The translations under genes were made by a program, and so were the position numbers. Of a stretch of 46,243 nt of DNA, positions 24,584-33,638 are shown piece by piece. Location of the stretch: positions 1 to 46,243 of the forward strand of contig DASQHX010000004.1 of NCBI GenBank assembly GCA_035631875.1. The letters run 5' to 3'. Every line of letters starts with the position of its first letter. Positions within the stretch are counted from its first letter, which is position 1. Below the pieces are notes generated by a model. That model had not been told where the DNA came from, did no database searches, and worked only from the letters and a program-made list of their open reading frames with translations. The DNA is from Nitrosopumilaceae archaeon. GTDB taxonomy: Archaea; Thermoproteota; Nitrososphaeria; Nitrososphaerales; Nitrosopumilaceae.

Positions 24584-24765
24584 TATTACTCACCATTATA
24601 CAGAATGATTTGTCTCTTTAACCAACAAGTGCAAGAATGTAAAGTGTCAACTTGACTGTTATAGACATTAAACTGTGATAATAGCAAATTTGTAGACCTA
24701 ATAGCAATCTTGGTGTGATTGCATTTAAGATTTAAGGAGAAAAGATTCATCTAAGACAAAATTCA
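24584..24765. other. Intergenic region upstream of tubulin-like operon
   Basis: 182 bases without a gene. It contains the promoter of the minus-strand tubulin-like operon and the 3' end of the SHOCT gene transcript. A short inverted repeat GTCAACTTGAC sits at about 24647-24657. Confidence 0.45.
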
Positions 24766-25107
24766 TTAGGTTTCTTTTAGCACTTTCTTTAGTTCTTGAA
24801 ACTCTTCAATGGTAATTTCTCCAGCAGCAAGTCGATTTTTTAGAATTTTAAGAGCATTGTCTTCTTTTGATTGAACTTTATCTGATTTTTTATTTTGTCC
24901 TTTGGTTTTTTTTGTTTTGATTTCTTTTTCTGATTTAATTTGTTCTTGTTCCTCTAGAGTTTTAATTAGACTTTCTACATATTTGTAATCTGACATGTAT
25001 AGGGGGGTGCCATGTTTTAGTACATTGAAAATCTCATGTAGTCTATTACTGTCCCCTTTACCAGAATCAATTAATTTTTGAACTGTTTTTATTAAATCAT
25101 CAGACAA
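24766..25107 (-). CDS. SHOCT-domain protein with shared N-terminal module
   Basis: The 113-residue protein ends in a SHOCT motif (ALKILKNRLAAGEITIEEFQELKKVL). The middle is a Lys/Glu-rich linker. The first 50 residues (MSDDLIKTVQKLIDSGKGDSNRL...) match the N terminus of the membrane protein encoded at 32818-33579. SHOCT segments usually mediate oligomerisation. The gene follows the TPR gene by 10 bases, so an operon is likely. Confidence 0.78.
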   Translation of the reverse strand: MSDDLIKTVQKLIDSGKGDSNRLHEIFNVLKHGTPLYMSDYKYVESLIKTLEEQEQIKSEKEIKTKKTKGQNKKSDKVQSKEDNALKILKNRLAAGEITIEEFQELKKVLKET

Positions 25108-25117
25108 TTTTTTTCAC

Positions 25118-25936
25118 CTATTTTACCAGTGTCCTAAATCGCAAATCATCTTTTATGCTCTTAAATGATTTGTCCTTTATTGCCCAGTTTTTAATAGTCT
25201 TACCGTAATGTGATATGGCCTCTGCAAGTAGGATGAGGGATTCATCAATCTCGCCAATCTCTGCCTTGCTACGGGATTTTGCATATATTACGTTACCATT
25301 TTTTGGATGCTCTTTTAGCACTGAATCAAATGCATCTATGGCATCTAAATGCCTGCCAAGTTCGGCTAGCTCTGTTCCTCTGTAAAATGAGACCTCATTA
25401 TACTGGGGATCTATCTTCAGCACACCATCAAAACAGGCAAGTGCCTCCTCATGTTTTTTTTGTTTGCCTAATACCAGTCCCTTGTAAAACAATGCGTCAA
25501 TATTTTGTGGTTCCAATCCTAGGCAATTATCAAGACACGATATCGCTTCATCATATTGACTGAGTTTGTTTTTTGCTATTGCCTTATTGTAAAAAGATGC
25601 TGCATAATCTGGTTTGATTTTCAAAGCTTTGTCATATGATGCTATGGCCTCTTCATAATGACCAATTTCTGCAAGTGAGTTTCCTATGTTGTTAAGAGCA
25701 GCAACATGTTTTGGATCTATTCCTAAAATCTTTTCAAAACATGAAATGGCCTCTCTATTTTTATCAAGATTGGTTAATGCCAGTCCTTTGTGGTATAGTG
25801 CATCAACATTTTGAGGATCTGCCTTTAGAGCCTTGTCAAAAAATGAAATTGCATCCTTGTCTTTGTTAAGCTTGGCAAGTGAAATTCCTTCAGAGACTAG
25901 TGCTTCAATATCCTTTGTTTGTCCAAAAAACTTCAT
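25118..25936 (-). CDS. TPR-repeat protein
   Basis: About six to seven tetratricopeptide repeats fill the protein, e.g. DALYHKGLALTNLDKNREAI and the next repeat starting CFEKILGIDPKHVAALNNIG. It has about 272 residues from ATG 25936 (MKFFGQTKDIEAL); GTG 25945 is an alternative start. It is a soluble protein-protein interaction scaffold with no catalytic domain. It lies just upstream of the SHOCT gene on the same strand and downstream of the antiporter gene. The partner is unknown. Confidence 0.85.
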   Translation of the reverse strand: MKFFGQTKDIEALVSEGISLAKLNKDKDAISFFDKALKADPQNVDALYHKGLALTNLDKNREAISCFEKILGIDPKHVAALNNIGNSLAEIGHYEEAIASYDKALKIKPDYAASFYNKAIAKNKLSQYDEAISCLDNCLGLEPQNIDALFYKGLVLGKQKKHEEALACFDGVLKIDPQYNEVSFYRGTELAELGRHLDAIDAFDSVLKEHPKNGNVIYAKSRSKAEIGEIDESLILLAEAISHYGKTIKNWAIKDKSFKSIKDDLRFRTLVK

Positions 25937-25976
25937 TAAAATCACTTATCTTGTGTTTGAGATTAATATTGTGATC

Positions 25977-27266
25977 CTATTGTGAATTTTCTTCTGTAAC
26001 AGTATCTGGAAATGCTTTTTTGATGTATCTTGCTAGTGCTGGATACTGTATTATCAAGGACGCAAGAACCACACCGAAAGTTATTGTTTGTAAAGTTTGC
26101 TTAAACTCACTTTCTGGAAGTGTTGCAACCAACGCTACAGATAACGCTCCTCTCATGCCACCAATCCAAACAACATTTCTCCATTTCATTGGAATATTCT
26201 CTTTAGTGAATTTGTTAGTTAGACGGAGTATTGGATAAGTGGATACAGCTCTTGCAGCCAACACAACAACAAATGCCAGTATTATCAATGGTAGATTTTG
26301 ACCGATTCGCATCAAGTCCATGCTTAATCCTAAATAGAGGAAGGCTAGTGAATTGGCAAAAAAAGCAATCATCTCCCAAAAATTCGAAGTATATGTTCTT
26401 ACTTTGGGGCTGATGATTTTTTCACTTTTCATTGTTATATTTCCAAAGTATAGTCCTGCAACAGCTGCTGCTATTAGACCAGACATACCTAATGAATTTG
26501 CAACTACTACAGAGCCAAACATCACTGCAACTGAAAGAGCTGTTTCTGAAAATGGATCATCTAATAGTTTGTGCAATCTATGTGCAGCTGCAGAAATAGC
26601 CAACCCGACAGCTATTCCTCCAAAAAATACTATCGCAAAATTTTCTAATTGTTGAATAATGTTTACATTTATTCCAGCATTAACACTCGGTATTTCTAGG
26701 GTTGAACCCTGTGCTAGTGCTATTGCAATTATTGATGAAAATATTATAACGCCAGTTGCATCATTGAAACTTGCTTCAGACTCCATTAGGGTGGAAAGTA
26801 ATTTTGGTGTTCTGACCCTCTTGAATATCTCTATTACAATGGCTGCATCTGTTGGTGCAATCAAAGCTGCAAATGCAAAAGATACGATAAATGGCAAACC
26901 TGCAACATAAAATAAAAGAAATCCGCCTACTAGGGTTGCAAGAAGTACTCCAACAGTAGATAACAACAATGTGGATATTTGCACTTGTTTGAATTCTTCA
27001 TGTTTAATTTTCATCATTGCCTCAAAAATTAATGGCGGAACTATGAAAACCAGAATTAATTTTGGGTCTACCTTGAACTGGGCTATATTCGCAAAATTAA
27101 GTCCTGTAAAATGAGACAAGGAAATTGCAATTCCTATTCCAACAAGAATCATTGTGTAAGGAATTTTTATCTTAGATGAGATCAAAGATGCGATAAATAT
27201 TGTAACTAGAAACAACGGAATCAAATACTCTGTACTTAGAAACTGGGTTAGAATAGAGCTGGCCAT
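25977..27266 (-). CDS. Na+/H+ antiporter (CPA1/NhaP-like)
   Basis: The membrane protein has about twelve hydrophobic segments and 429 residues from ATG 27266 (a TTG at 27284 adds six). Features of the CPA1 type include FIVPPLIFEAMMKI, the PTDAAIV motif (acidic ion-binding Asp of the TD pair), EASFNDATGVIIF (ND motif) and GGMRGALSVAL (Arg-containing motif late in the protein). It exchanges Na+ (or K+) for H+ across the cytoplasmic membrane. There is no cytoplasmic regulatory domain. It is clearly separated from the aminopeptidase gene upstream. Confidence 0.93.
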   Translation of the reverse strand: MASSILTQFLSTEYLIPLFLVTIFIASLISSKIKIPYTMILVGIGIAISLSHFTGLNFANIAQFKVDPKLILVFIVPPLIFEAMMKIKHEEFKQVQISTLLLSTVGVLLATLVGGFLLFYVAGLPFIVSFAFAALIAPTDAAIVIEIFKRVRTPKLLSTLMESEASFNDATGVIIFSSIIAIALAQGSTLEIPSVNAGINVNIIQQLENFAIVFFGGIAVGLAISAAAHRLHKLLDDPFSETALSVAVMFGSVVVANSLGMSGLIAAAVAGLYFGNITMKSEKIISPKVRTYTSNFWEMIAFFANSLAFLYLGLSMDLMRIGQNLPLIILAFVVVLAARAVSTYPILRLTNKFTKENIPMKWRNVVWIGGMRGALSVALVATLPESEFKQTLQTITFGVVLASLIIQYPALARYIKKAFPDTVTEENSQ

Positions 27267-27358
27267 ATTGATTACGTTCCTCAAGTTTCCAAATTATAAA
27301 AAGAGTTCCAAGGAATCGTCTTGTTGTTTTTAAAATTAGAAAAGCATGTAAAACTATC

Positions 27359-29854
27359 TTAAAATTCTAGACCAAATTCTTGTTGCGTTGTTTTCAGAAA
27401 TTTAGAATTAATTCTAATTCGCTCCAAAGTCTGGGCAATCTTCATTTCAGTTCCAGGCGTTCTGTGTTTCGTAAAGAAGCATCTTACCTCTTGCTCTTTT
27501 TTGATATCAGATTCTATGGCCATAGTGCCTATGATTCTATTTAACAATGGATTGCCTACTCCGAATCTTACTACTATTTTATTCCAATTTTTCTTTATCC
27601 ATGGCCAGATCAATTCCTTTCCAAAGGGGTTGGCAGCCATTCTCATAATAGGTACAAACAAGTTTTGAGAACGAACCTCCTTTGACAAAGTAAACTGTAA
27701 TGATTGGAAAAGAAGTTTTGTATCTTGGAAATTAGATAACGCGCCAAGGAATCTTATTTTTTCTTCCTGGGATGGTGCCTTTCTGTACATTTTTCTTAAA
27801 AGTTGGTATGTTTTCTTGTCACCGCTCCAAGCTACTAGAGAATACACTGCGCTACGCAAATCTGGATCAAGTGAGTTTGATTTTAAGAAACCAGAAAATC
27901 TTTTTTGAGCATCCTGCAAAATTTCATCATCGCCAAGCTTGCCAAGAGAGCTAATGACCGAATTTCTAAGAAGAGCATCTGTTGGTTTTTCTCCCTTTCT
28001 TGGCTCCCATCCCAGTCTTTCAAATATTCTTCTAAAGTATTCCTTGTTGTATTCTTTAATCTCATCCCCAAAACTCTCCTTAGATAACAGGCCGTAAATG
28101 AAATTCAGGCTGCTTACTATGTCTGCTAGGACCAAATAATCATCTTCTTCAGCATAGAATTTTACAAATTCAAGATACCTGTTCAATGATACTTGATTGG
28201 AAATACACAGGGCAAATAGATCATGTTGAAGACTCCAACGATCTACATTGCTTAGCATTTTTTCTTGTACTAGTTCTCCTAGCCGCTCTAGTGTTTCATC
28301 ATCATATTTTACCCTGTAGAAACCCTTCTGGCCTGAATTTATCTTAAACCAACCAAATTCACTATTAATTGGAATTGTAATAGGCTTGGTCATCAATTTT
28401 GAAACAAGTTTGTTACCTGTTTTTACAGAAACTGGTATTATCCAATTTCCAACTTTTGATCTTCCATTCTCAAGCAAGAATCTCTTTTGCTGTAGTTTTA
28501 TTTTAGAATCATTTATGGTTGCCTCAATTAATGGATATCCTACTTGCCTAACCCAACTGTTCATCATCTGTCTTACAGGTTTTCTTGATACTGATGCCAG
28601 TGAATTCCAGAGATCTTCACCTTTGGCATTGCTATACTTGTGTTTTAAAAGATAATTGTGTAATCCAGTACGGAAATTCTTTTCTCCAAGAAAATCTTCT
28701 AACATCATTAGTACACATCCTCCCTTGTTGTAACTTATCTCATCAAAAATCTGTCTCACATCAGAGGGACTTTTTACTTTGACATCAATTGGATGGGATG
28801 TTTTAAGTGAATCAAGACTCAAACCTCCCGTCATCTCAGATATTAGAAATTGATCCCAGAAATCCCACTCTGGATAAAATTTGTCTACTGCTTTAGTAGC
28901 CATAAATGTAGCAAAGCTTTCATTGAGCCATAGATCATTCCACCATTTCATAGTAACCAGATTGCCAAACCACTGGTGTGCAATTTCATGAGATACTACT
29001 TCGGCAATATGCTGTTTAGTTTCAGTTGAGGATGTTTTTGGATCATAGAGCAATACCGTCTCTCTGAATGTTATTGCTCCCCAGTTTTCCATGGCGCCTG
29101 ATGCAAAGTCTGGAATTGCTATCATGTCTAGTTTTGGAAGCGGATATTTTATTCCAAAATAATTTTGAAAATACGAAAGAAATTGTTTTGTAAATTCAAG
29201 GGAAGCCTTGCCCAACATTTTCTTGCCTTTTGTTGTAATGATTCTAATCTGCGTCTTGCCAAGTCTACCCTCTAAAAACTCGAATTCACCAACACCAAGA
29301 TACAAAAGATATGTTGACATTATTGGCGATCTTGCAAACCTGAATGCTGTCTTTTTTCCATTTTTCTTTTTGGATGTTACTGGCATGTTAGAAATTGCAG
29401 TTAAATTACTATCCACAATAAGAGTAATATCAAAAGTTGCCTTGGCCTCGGGCTCATCCCAGCATGGAAAAGCTCGTCTTGCATCTGCAGCCTCAAATTG
29501 AGTGGTAGCAAGAAGTCTTTCTTTACCCTTGTATTCGTATTTGCTTCTGTAAAAGCCGACAAGTTTGTCATTTAAGGTACCTGTAAAATCTATTGAAAGT
29601 ATGGCCCTTCCTGAAATCTTTTCTGGTAAAGAAAGAACTAGTTCCTCATTTTTGGCATCTAGCCGTATCTTGGGCTTGATAGTTTTTTTATCTAGTATTA
29701 TTTGGCAGTCCTTTATCTCTAATTCTGCAGAGTTTAGAACTATCTGCCTTGTGGCACTTGCCTGTATGGTGATCTTTTCTCTTCCTTTGAATCTGAATTT
29801 ATTAAAATCCGGCTCAAATTCCAGATCATAGTTAATTGGGAAAACTGACTTCAC
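27359..29854 (-). CDS. M1-family zinc aminopeptidase (tricorn factor F2/F3-like)
   Basis: The 831-residue protein carries the M1 exopeptidase motif GAMENWG (253-259) and the zinc site HEIAH (289-293) with E312 as third ligand in NESFATFMA. The four-domain M1 layout is complete, with the helical C-terminal domain extending to the end. Archaeal relatives trim peptides from the proteasome or tricorn protease. The start is GTG 29854, fitting the MKSVFPINYDLEFEPD opening typical of these enzymes. It is cytoplasmic, without a signal peptide. Confidence 0.95.
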   Translation of the reverse strand: MKSVFPINYDLEFEPDFNKFRFKGREKITIQASATRQIVLNSAELEIKDCQIILDKKTIKPKIRLDAKNEELVLSLPEKISGRAILSIDFTGTLNDKLVGFYRSKYEYKGKERLLATTQFEAADARRAFPCWDEPEAKATFDITLIVDSNLTAISNMPVTSKKKNGKKTAFRFARSPIMSTYLLYLGVGEFEFLEGRLGKTQIRIITTKGKKMLGKASLEFTKQFLSYFQNYFGIKYPLPKLDMIAIPDFASGAMENWGAITFRETVLLYDPKTSSTETKQHIAEVVSHEIAHQWFGNLVTMKWWNDLWLNESFATFMATKAVDKFYPEWDFWDQFLISEMTGGLSLDSLKTSHPIDVKVKSPSDVRQIFDEISYNKGGCVLMMLEDFLGEKNFRTGLHNYLLKHKYSNAKGEDLWNSLASVSRKPVRQMMNSWVRQVGYPLIEATINDSKIKLQQKRFLLENGRSKVGNWIIPVSVKTGNKLVSKLMTKPITIPINSEFGWFKINSGQKGFYRVKYDDETLERLGELVQEKMLSNVDRWSLQHDLFALCISNQVSLNRYLEFVKFYAEEDDYLVLADIVSSLNFIYGLLSKESFGDEIKEYNKEYFRRIFERLGWEPRKGEKPTDALLRNSVISSLGKLGDDEILQDAQKRFSGFLKSNSLDPDLRSAVYSLVAWSGDKKTYQLLRKMYRKAPSQEEKIRFLGALSNFQDTKLLFQSLQFTLSKEVRSQNLFVPIMRMAANPFGKELIWPWIKKNWNKIVVRFGVGNPLLNRIIGTMAIESDIKKEQEVRCFFTKHRTPGTEMKIAQTLERIRINSKFLKTTQQEFGLEF

Positions 29855-29893
29855 GATATTCTAGTTCTAAAAAACGAGTAATATACCTTTGAT

Positions 29894-30388
29894 CTAACGT
29901 AGAACACTAACTAGCCAATGTGTGAAATAGAAACCAAGGAATACTATTGCAACGGCCTTTACTGTCTTGCCAGTTGTCATTGCAATTGTGTATTTTATAA
30001 TGTTGTATCTTTTGGTTCCAGCTACAATAGATACAACATCTCCAACTATAGGAAGCCAAGGGGAAAAGAAAATTATTGTAACCCAACCGTACTTGGCCAT
30101 CATACCTATGCTTTTTTGCTGGTATTTTTCAGGAGTTTTTTTGAATTTTTTTAGTAGCCTTCCATTATATCCAATATAGTATGCAATATAGCCGCCAATT
30201 ATGGAACTAATAGTTAGAACCAAAAAGACATCTATTGGGTTTATTCCGCCCAAAAGCAATGCAGAGATGGTTGCCTCTGTTGGAATTGGAATAAAACTTG
30301 AGAACATTCCATTAAAAAATAGTCCCAGTAGACCATATTTTATGAATAAGGTGTTATGTAGTATGGAATTGATGGCATCGCCTAACAT
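29894..30388 (-). CDS. DedA/SNARE-associated (VTT domain) membrane protein
   Basis: The 164-residue protein has four to five hydrophobic segments and the family pattern FFNGMFSSFIPIPTEATISALLL near the N terminus and GYIAYYIGYNGR. The later FSPWLPIVGDVVSIVAG corresponds to the conserved membrane-reentrant region. DedA/VTT proteins are linked to lipid carrier transport in bacteria. Its stop is 39 bases from the aminopeptidase start on the same strand. Confidence 0.85.
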   Translation of the reverse strand: MLGDAINSILHNTLFIKYGLLGLFFNGMFSSFIPIPTEATISALLLGGINPIDVFLVLTISSIIGGYIAYYIGYNGRLLKKFKKTPEKYQQKSIGMMAKYGWVTIIFFSPWLPIVGDVVSIVAGTKRYNIIKYTIAMTTGKTVKAVAIVFLGFYFTHWLVSVLR

Positions 30389-30403
30389 TGTCTGACATCC
30401 TTT

Positions 30404-30637
30404 CTAGCTTGTTTTAAATGAATTGCCAAATTTTTCATCATAATCATAAATTGCAATGGCAATCTGAGATAACAATTTCATTTTTGATTTTTGCGCTTTG
30501 GGATTGTTGCTATAGTCTTTTTGTTCTACAAGAATTTGTAGACGTTCTAACTGTACACGTGCAAGACCCTTTACACCTCTTTGTGCTACGAGATCTAAAA
30601 GTTGTAGTCGTTCAAGATCATCATTAGAATCAGACAT
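30404..30637 (-). CDS. Hypothetical helical protein, 77 aa
   Basis: The protein reads MSDSNDDLERLQLLDLVAQ followed by a basic helical part and IAIAIYDYDEKFGNS. It is predicted to be almost fully alpha-helical, soluble and charged. It is 15 bases upstream of the DedA-like gene on the same strand and divergent from DUF167. No family is recognised. Confidence 0.6.
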   Translation of the reverse strand: MSDSNDDLERLQLLDLVAQRGVKGLARVQLERLQILVEQKDYSNNPKAQKSKMKLLSQIAIAIYDYDEKFGNSFKTS

Positions 30638-30690
30638 TATACTAGATAGAAATCAAGTTGTTTAATATTTATCTTATATCTAGATTGATT

Positions 30691-30903
30691 ATGATATACA
30701 AAGTCTCTGTTACATTTCACAAGGATTTCATTCTAGTAAACAATGATGAGATATCTGTAGGGATACAATCAAAACCAGAAAAAGGTGAAGCTAATAGGGA
30801 ACTGATCAAGAAACTTTCAAAACACTTCAATGTATCACAGTCTCAGGTAAAGATAACATCTGGAGAAAAATCCAGGAAAAAATTAATTCAGATAATAACA
30901 TAA
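30691..30903 (+). CDS. DUF167 (YggU-like) family protein
   Basis: The 70-residue product begins MIYKVSVTFHKDFILV and has the family core KPEKGEANRELIKKLSKHF and VKITSGEKSRKKLIQI. ATG 30691 is chosen because it matches the family start; the frame reaches an ATG at 30658. These small alpha/beta proteins are widespread and of unknown function, with proposed nucleic-acid association. Confidence 0.9.
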   Translation: MIYKVSVTFHKDFILVNNDEISVGIQSKPEKGEANRELIKKLSKHFNVSQSQVKITSGEKSRKKLIQIIT

Positions 30904-30958
30904 AATTTCTAGAATTTTCAAAACCCTAAAAAGTGCCATATCATTATGGTAATATCAA

Positions 30959-31366
30959 ATGAAATCAATGCTATTTTTGATGACCATATTTGTATTTGCA
31001 GTTATGCTAGTACCAATATTGCACAATGCTTTTGCTATCCAAGGAGATGTGTCTTCTACCGCTATGAAAACTGGAACTTGGGAGACCAAGGTAAACAAAC
31101 AAGTTCAGATAACATCTGATGTGACAAACGGTCAGGATAAGACTCAACCTTTTGCATATCTGGTGCAAATTCAAAATCAAGATGGAGTGGTGGTATCATT
31201 ATCGTGGCTCACAGGCTCGTTAGACCCCGGTCAATCTTTGAATCCTTCACAATCCTGGACACCTGTATTGGCAGGAACTTATACTGCGCAAATATTTGTG
31301 TGGGCAGGAATAAACAATCCTGATGCATTGTCTCCACCATTAAACATGATGATCACTGTAACCTAA
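30959..31366 (+). CDS. Secreted beta-rich protein, unknown function
   Basis: The 135 residues start with a signal-like segment (MKSMLFLMTIFVFAVMLVPI) ending near HNAFA-IQG. The mature part, about 110 residues, has beta-strand character (YLVQIQNQDGVVVSLSWLTG, GTYTAQIFVWAGI), like an Ig-type fold. Similar short secreted proteins are frequent in Nitrososphaerota. The function is not known. Confidence 0.75.
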   Translation: MKSMLFLMTIFVFAVMLVPILHNAFAIQGDVSSTAMKTGTWETKVNKQVQITSDVTNGQDKTQPFAYLVQIQNQDGVVVSLSWLTGSLDPGQSLNPSQSWTPVLAGTYTAQIFVWAGINNPDALSPPLNMMITVT

Positions 31367-31396
31367 CTATTTTCAATAAGATCAGAAATTATTATT

Positions 31397-31810
31397 TTAT
31401 TTTTGTGACTCGGCAAGAAAAGTACTCATGTTTTTGTGCACTAGAGGAATTACTTTTTTTATTATGGTCTCATGGAAGTTTGGAGTATCTGCATCAAAAG
31501 ATAACAACAGGACGTAGGACAGTCTGCTGGCTTCATCAGCAATTGGAATAGTTGCCCGTGTAATTTTGGAATAATGTGAACTTGCATACAAAATTCTGCC
31601 CAAAAGATATTCCCACCGTAGTCTGGTGTATTGTCGTGTTGCTGCAGTTATTGCGTATTGTGCGCGCTCTTCCGGTGTGAGTAATGCTTGCAGACCTTTT
31701 CTCTCTGCAGTGGCCTCTAATTTTCCATCCTCATCTGATATTCCTGCAAAGCGAATTGATGAATCCAGCGCTATTACTTTATCGCAAAATTCCTGAAAGA
31801 ACTTTTTCAT
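31397..31810 (-). CDS. DUF6659-like family protein
   Basis: The 137-residue protein has the pattern LDSSIRFAGISDEDGKL near the start, AQYAITAATRQYTRLRWE in the middle and RATIPIAD...YVLLLSFD late. This matches a family common in marine Nitrososphaerota and called DUF6659; the assignment is from memory of the pattern. A profilin-like alpha/beta fold is possible. ATG 31810 is used; the codon before it is TTG. It is cytoplasmic. Confidence 0.75.
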   Translation of the reverse strand: MKKFFQEFCDKVIALDSSIRFAGISDEDGKLEATAERKGLQALLTPEERAQYAITAATRQYTRLRWEYLLGRILYASSHYSKITRATIPIADEASRLSYVLLLSFDADTPNFHETIIKKVIPLVHKNMSTFLAESQK

Positions 31811-31875
31811 CAATTAGTGTATTTTGTGGAGGTATATTTATCATTACAGATCTTTGAAAATAATCAAAACGTCAT

Positions 31876-32085
31876 TTATTTATCAAGAGTTACTTGCTTT
31901 GGTCTAAATGTTTGAAATAGATAGTTACAAAATAACATTAACGCAATCCATATAGCTAACATAAGAATTGGCGTCCAATGGCCTATGCAATTCTGACAAA
32001 GAAATCTGTTTATCAAAAAAACCACCAGTCCTCCAACAAAAACTCCTATGGAATAATCTAATAGCCTCCACCAAAAATACTTCAT
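31876..32085 (-). CDS. Small membrane protein, 69 aa
   Basis: The protein MKYFWWRLLDYSIGVFVGG... has two hydrophobic segments (about 10-27 and 36-56) separated by a short loop with two Cys (FLCQNCIGHW). The C-terminal tail is basic. No family is recognised. It sits alone on the minus strand between DUF6659-like and thioesterase genes. Confidence 0.6.
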   Translation of the reverse strand: MKYFWWRLLDYSIGVFVGGLVVFLINRFLCQNCIGHWTPILMLAIWIALMLFCNYLFQTFRPKQVTLDK

Positions 32086-32144
32086 TGGCTTTGTATGATA
32101 TAACCAAAATATAAAATTGTGACAATGCTTCTAATAGACAATAA

Positions 32145-32261
32145 TTGAACGAAACTACTGAACATTCAGTTCATTGTGAATACCGCAACAAAAATGGATA
32201 CCGCCATGATTTCTGTGCATGCTGGTGTCATAAACTGGAGAAGCTAAAGAATCAAAAATAA
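32145..32261 (+). CDS. Tiny Cys/His-rich protein (38 aa), putative
   Basis: A frame with TTG start reads MNETTEHSVHCEYRNKNGY followed by RHDFCACWCHKLEKLKNQK. Four Cys and several His in the arrangement C...HxxCxCxCH suggest metal binding. There is no ATG, so the start is uncertain, but the composition is unlike chance AT-rich sequence. It is immediately upstream of the thioesterase gene on the same strand. Confidence 0.42.
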   Translation: MNETTEHSVHCEYRNKNGYRHDFCACWCHKLEKLKNQK

Positions 32262-32292
32262 AGTTCCGCTTATTAAGGAGAATTGAATAGAA

Positions 32293-32769
32293 ATGGATCT
32301 GAAACCAAAAAGTCCCAAAGAATCAAAGGCCGAGATGACAGTCAGAATGTTTCCATCTGATGCAAATCCAAACGGTAACGTCTTTGGAGGCGAGATTTTA
32401 AAACAAATTGATCTTATTGCTGGTTTAGTGGCACAAAGACATGCAAGAATGAATACGGTAACAGCTAGTATTGACAGAGTTAATTTCCTTAAACCTGTTT
32501 TTGTTGGAAATGCTATCATACTTAGTGCCAGAGTAAACTATGTTCACAGATCATCTATGGAAATTGAAATCAAAGTTGAATCTGAAGATTTGATGAATGG
32601 AAACATAACGCTTACAAATACTGCATTTGTCACAGCAGTAGCGCTTGGACCTGACGGCAAAACAAGAGAAGTTCCCCCATTACTCTTAGAAACTGATGAG
32701 GAAAAGAAAAGATTTGCAGAGGGAGAAAAAAGAATGAATCATAGGCTCAAGGAACGAAATACAAAATAA
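32293..32769 (+). CDS. Acyl-CoA thioesterase, hotdog fold (YciA/BACH-like)
   Basis: The core matches acyl-CoA hydrolases: MFPSDANPNGNVFGGEILK followed by the active-site helix LIAGLVAQRHA, and then VTASIDRVNFLKPVFVG and a late ALGPDGKTREVPPL. The 158-residue length is a single hotdog domain plus a Lys/Glu-rich tail. It hydrolyses acyl-CoA to fatty acid and CoA in the cytoplasm. The physiological substrate in an isoprenoid-lipid archaeon is unclear. Confidence 0.9.
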   Translation: MDLKPKSPKESKAEMTVRMFPSDANPNGNVFGGEILKQIDLIAGLVAQRHARMNTVTASIDRVNFLKPVFVGNAIILSARVNYVHRSSMEIEIKVESEDLMNGNITLTNTAFVTAVALGPDGKTREVPPLLLETDEEKKRFAEGEKRMNHRLKERNTK

Positions 32770-32783
32770 AATCAATGTTACAA

Positions 32784-32791
32784 TTTTTTTT
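32784..32791. terminator. T-tract between convergent genes
   Basis: An eight-T run (plus strand) lies 15 bases after the thioesterase stop, within an A/T-rich convergent spacer of 48 bases. A run TTTTAATATT follows. Likely transcription termination site. Confidence 0.4.
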
Positions 32792-32817
32792 CAAAATTTA
32801 TTTTAATATTAGATAGA

Positions 32818-33579
32818 TCAACACTGATAGCCACCTGGAGGGCCATTTTTTACAGTGTTTGCAAAATCTGTACCAGAATAATCTTTGCTAATTGTAAATG
32901 GAATGATGCCAAAAATTGGTGCGTCAAGTTTTGTTGTAACTTTTGCCTCAGTTGCATTAAAACCCGAACCCATGTTTGCAACTTCGGAAATTGCTTGCCT
33001 GTCCAAAGTAAACGTACCCTCTAAAATTGTGGATGATTTTGGAGATATTGTAATGCCGTCAATTAAGGCTGTTTCAAGAACTTTGGACTTGTAAATGGCG
33101 CTTATCTGGTAATTATGAAAACTAACAGGAAAGTAAGATGGGTTGCAGGCCTGAGCTTGAATATGTAGGACCGTGTCAGAAATTGCATATTGATTACCCT
33201 GATGTGGTTTTATCTGCAATGAAGTAACCGCATATGCATCAGCTCCTATGTAGCCGAAAAATATAGCTGCGGCAACAATTCCAGCTATAGCTATTTTTTT
33301 TCTGTCAATTTTTGGTACTTTTGGGACTGTACTTGCTTCAGGAATACTAGGATCGGATTCACTATCTGGCTCGTTGATTGACTCTGAGGTATTTTCAAAT
33401 GTAATGGAATCATATTTTGTTTCAGATTCAGTTAAAGAAAGACTCTCAATGTATTGCTGATCAGATAATTCAAGAGGCTGTTCATTCTGAAGGGAGTTTA
33501 AAATATTGCGCAATCTCTCACCATTCCCCTTTCCTGCATCGACGAGTCCTTGAACTTTCTTGATTATCTCTTCAGACAT
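32818..33579 (-). CDS. Membrane-anchored LEA14-like protein with shared N-terminal module
   Basis: The N-terminal 50 residues (MSEEIIKKVQGLVDAGKGNGERLRNILNSL...) match those of the SHOCT protein at 24766. An acidic linker, one transmembrane helix (about residues 93-112, IAIAGIVAAAIFFGYIGADA) and an outside beta-rich domain follow. That last part (AISDTVLHIQAQACNPSYFPVSFHNYQISAIYKS) resembles LEA14/WHy-type beta sandwiches with the NPxxxPV pattern. Function is unknown; the layout suggests linking an inner protein contact to a surface domain. Confidence 0.7.
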   Translation of the reverse strand: MSEEIIKKVQGLVDAGKGNGERLRNILNSLQNEQPLELSDQQYIESLSLTESETKYDSITFENTSESINEPDSESDPSIPEASTVPKVPKIDRKKIAIAGIVAAAIFFGYIGADAYAVTSLQIKPHQGNQYAISDTVLHIQAQACNPSYFPVSFHNYQISAIYKSKVLETALIDGITISPKSSTILEGTFTLDRQAISEVANMGSGFNATEAKVTTKLDAPIFGIIPFTISKDYSGTDFANTVKNGPPGGYQC

Positions 33580-33638
33580 ATACTCTGCCCGATTTATACT
33601 GAATTTAAAGTCATGCTATTGTGATACAAATATGCCCA

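Noticed and set aside
26353-26655. Plus-strand frames of up to 100 codons in the antiporter region
   Set aside because: They mirror hydrophobic codons of the antiporter on the opposite strand, with no independent support.
31925-32125. Second minus-strand frame overlapping the 69-aa membrane protein
   Set aside because: It shares the same DNA in another frame and has no membrane or domain pattern; the frame at 31876-32085 is the more convincing one.
32244-32519. Minus-strand frame of 91 codons
   Set aside because: It lies mostly opposite the thioesterase gene, which has clear hotdog-fold motifs.
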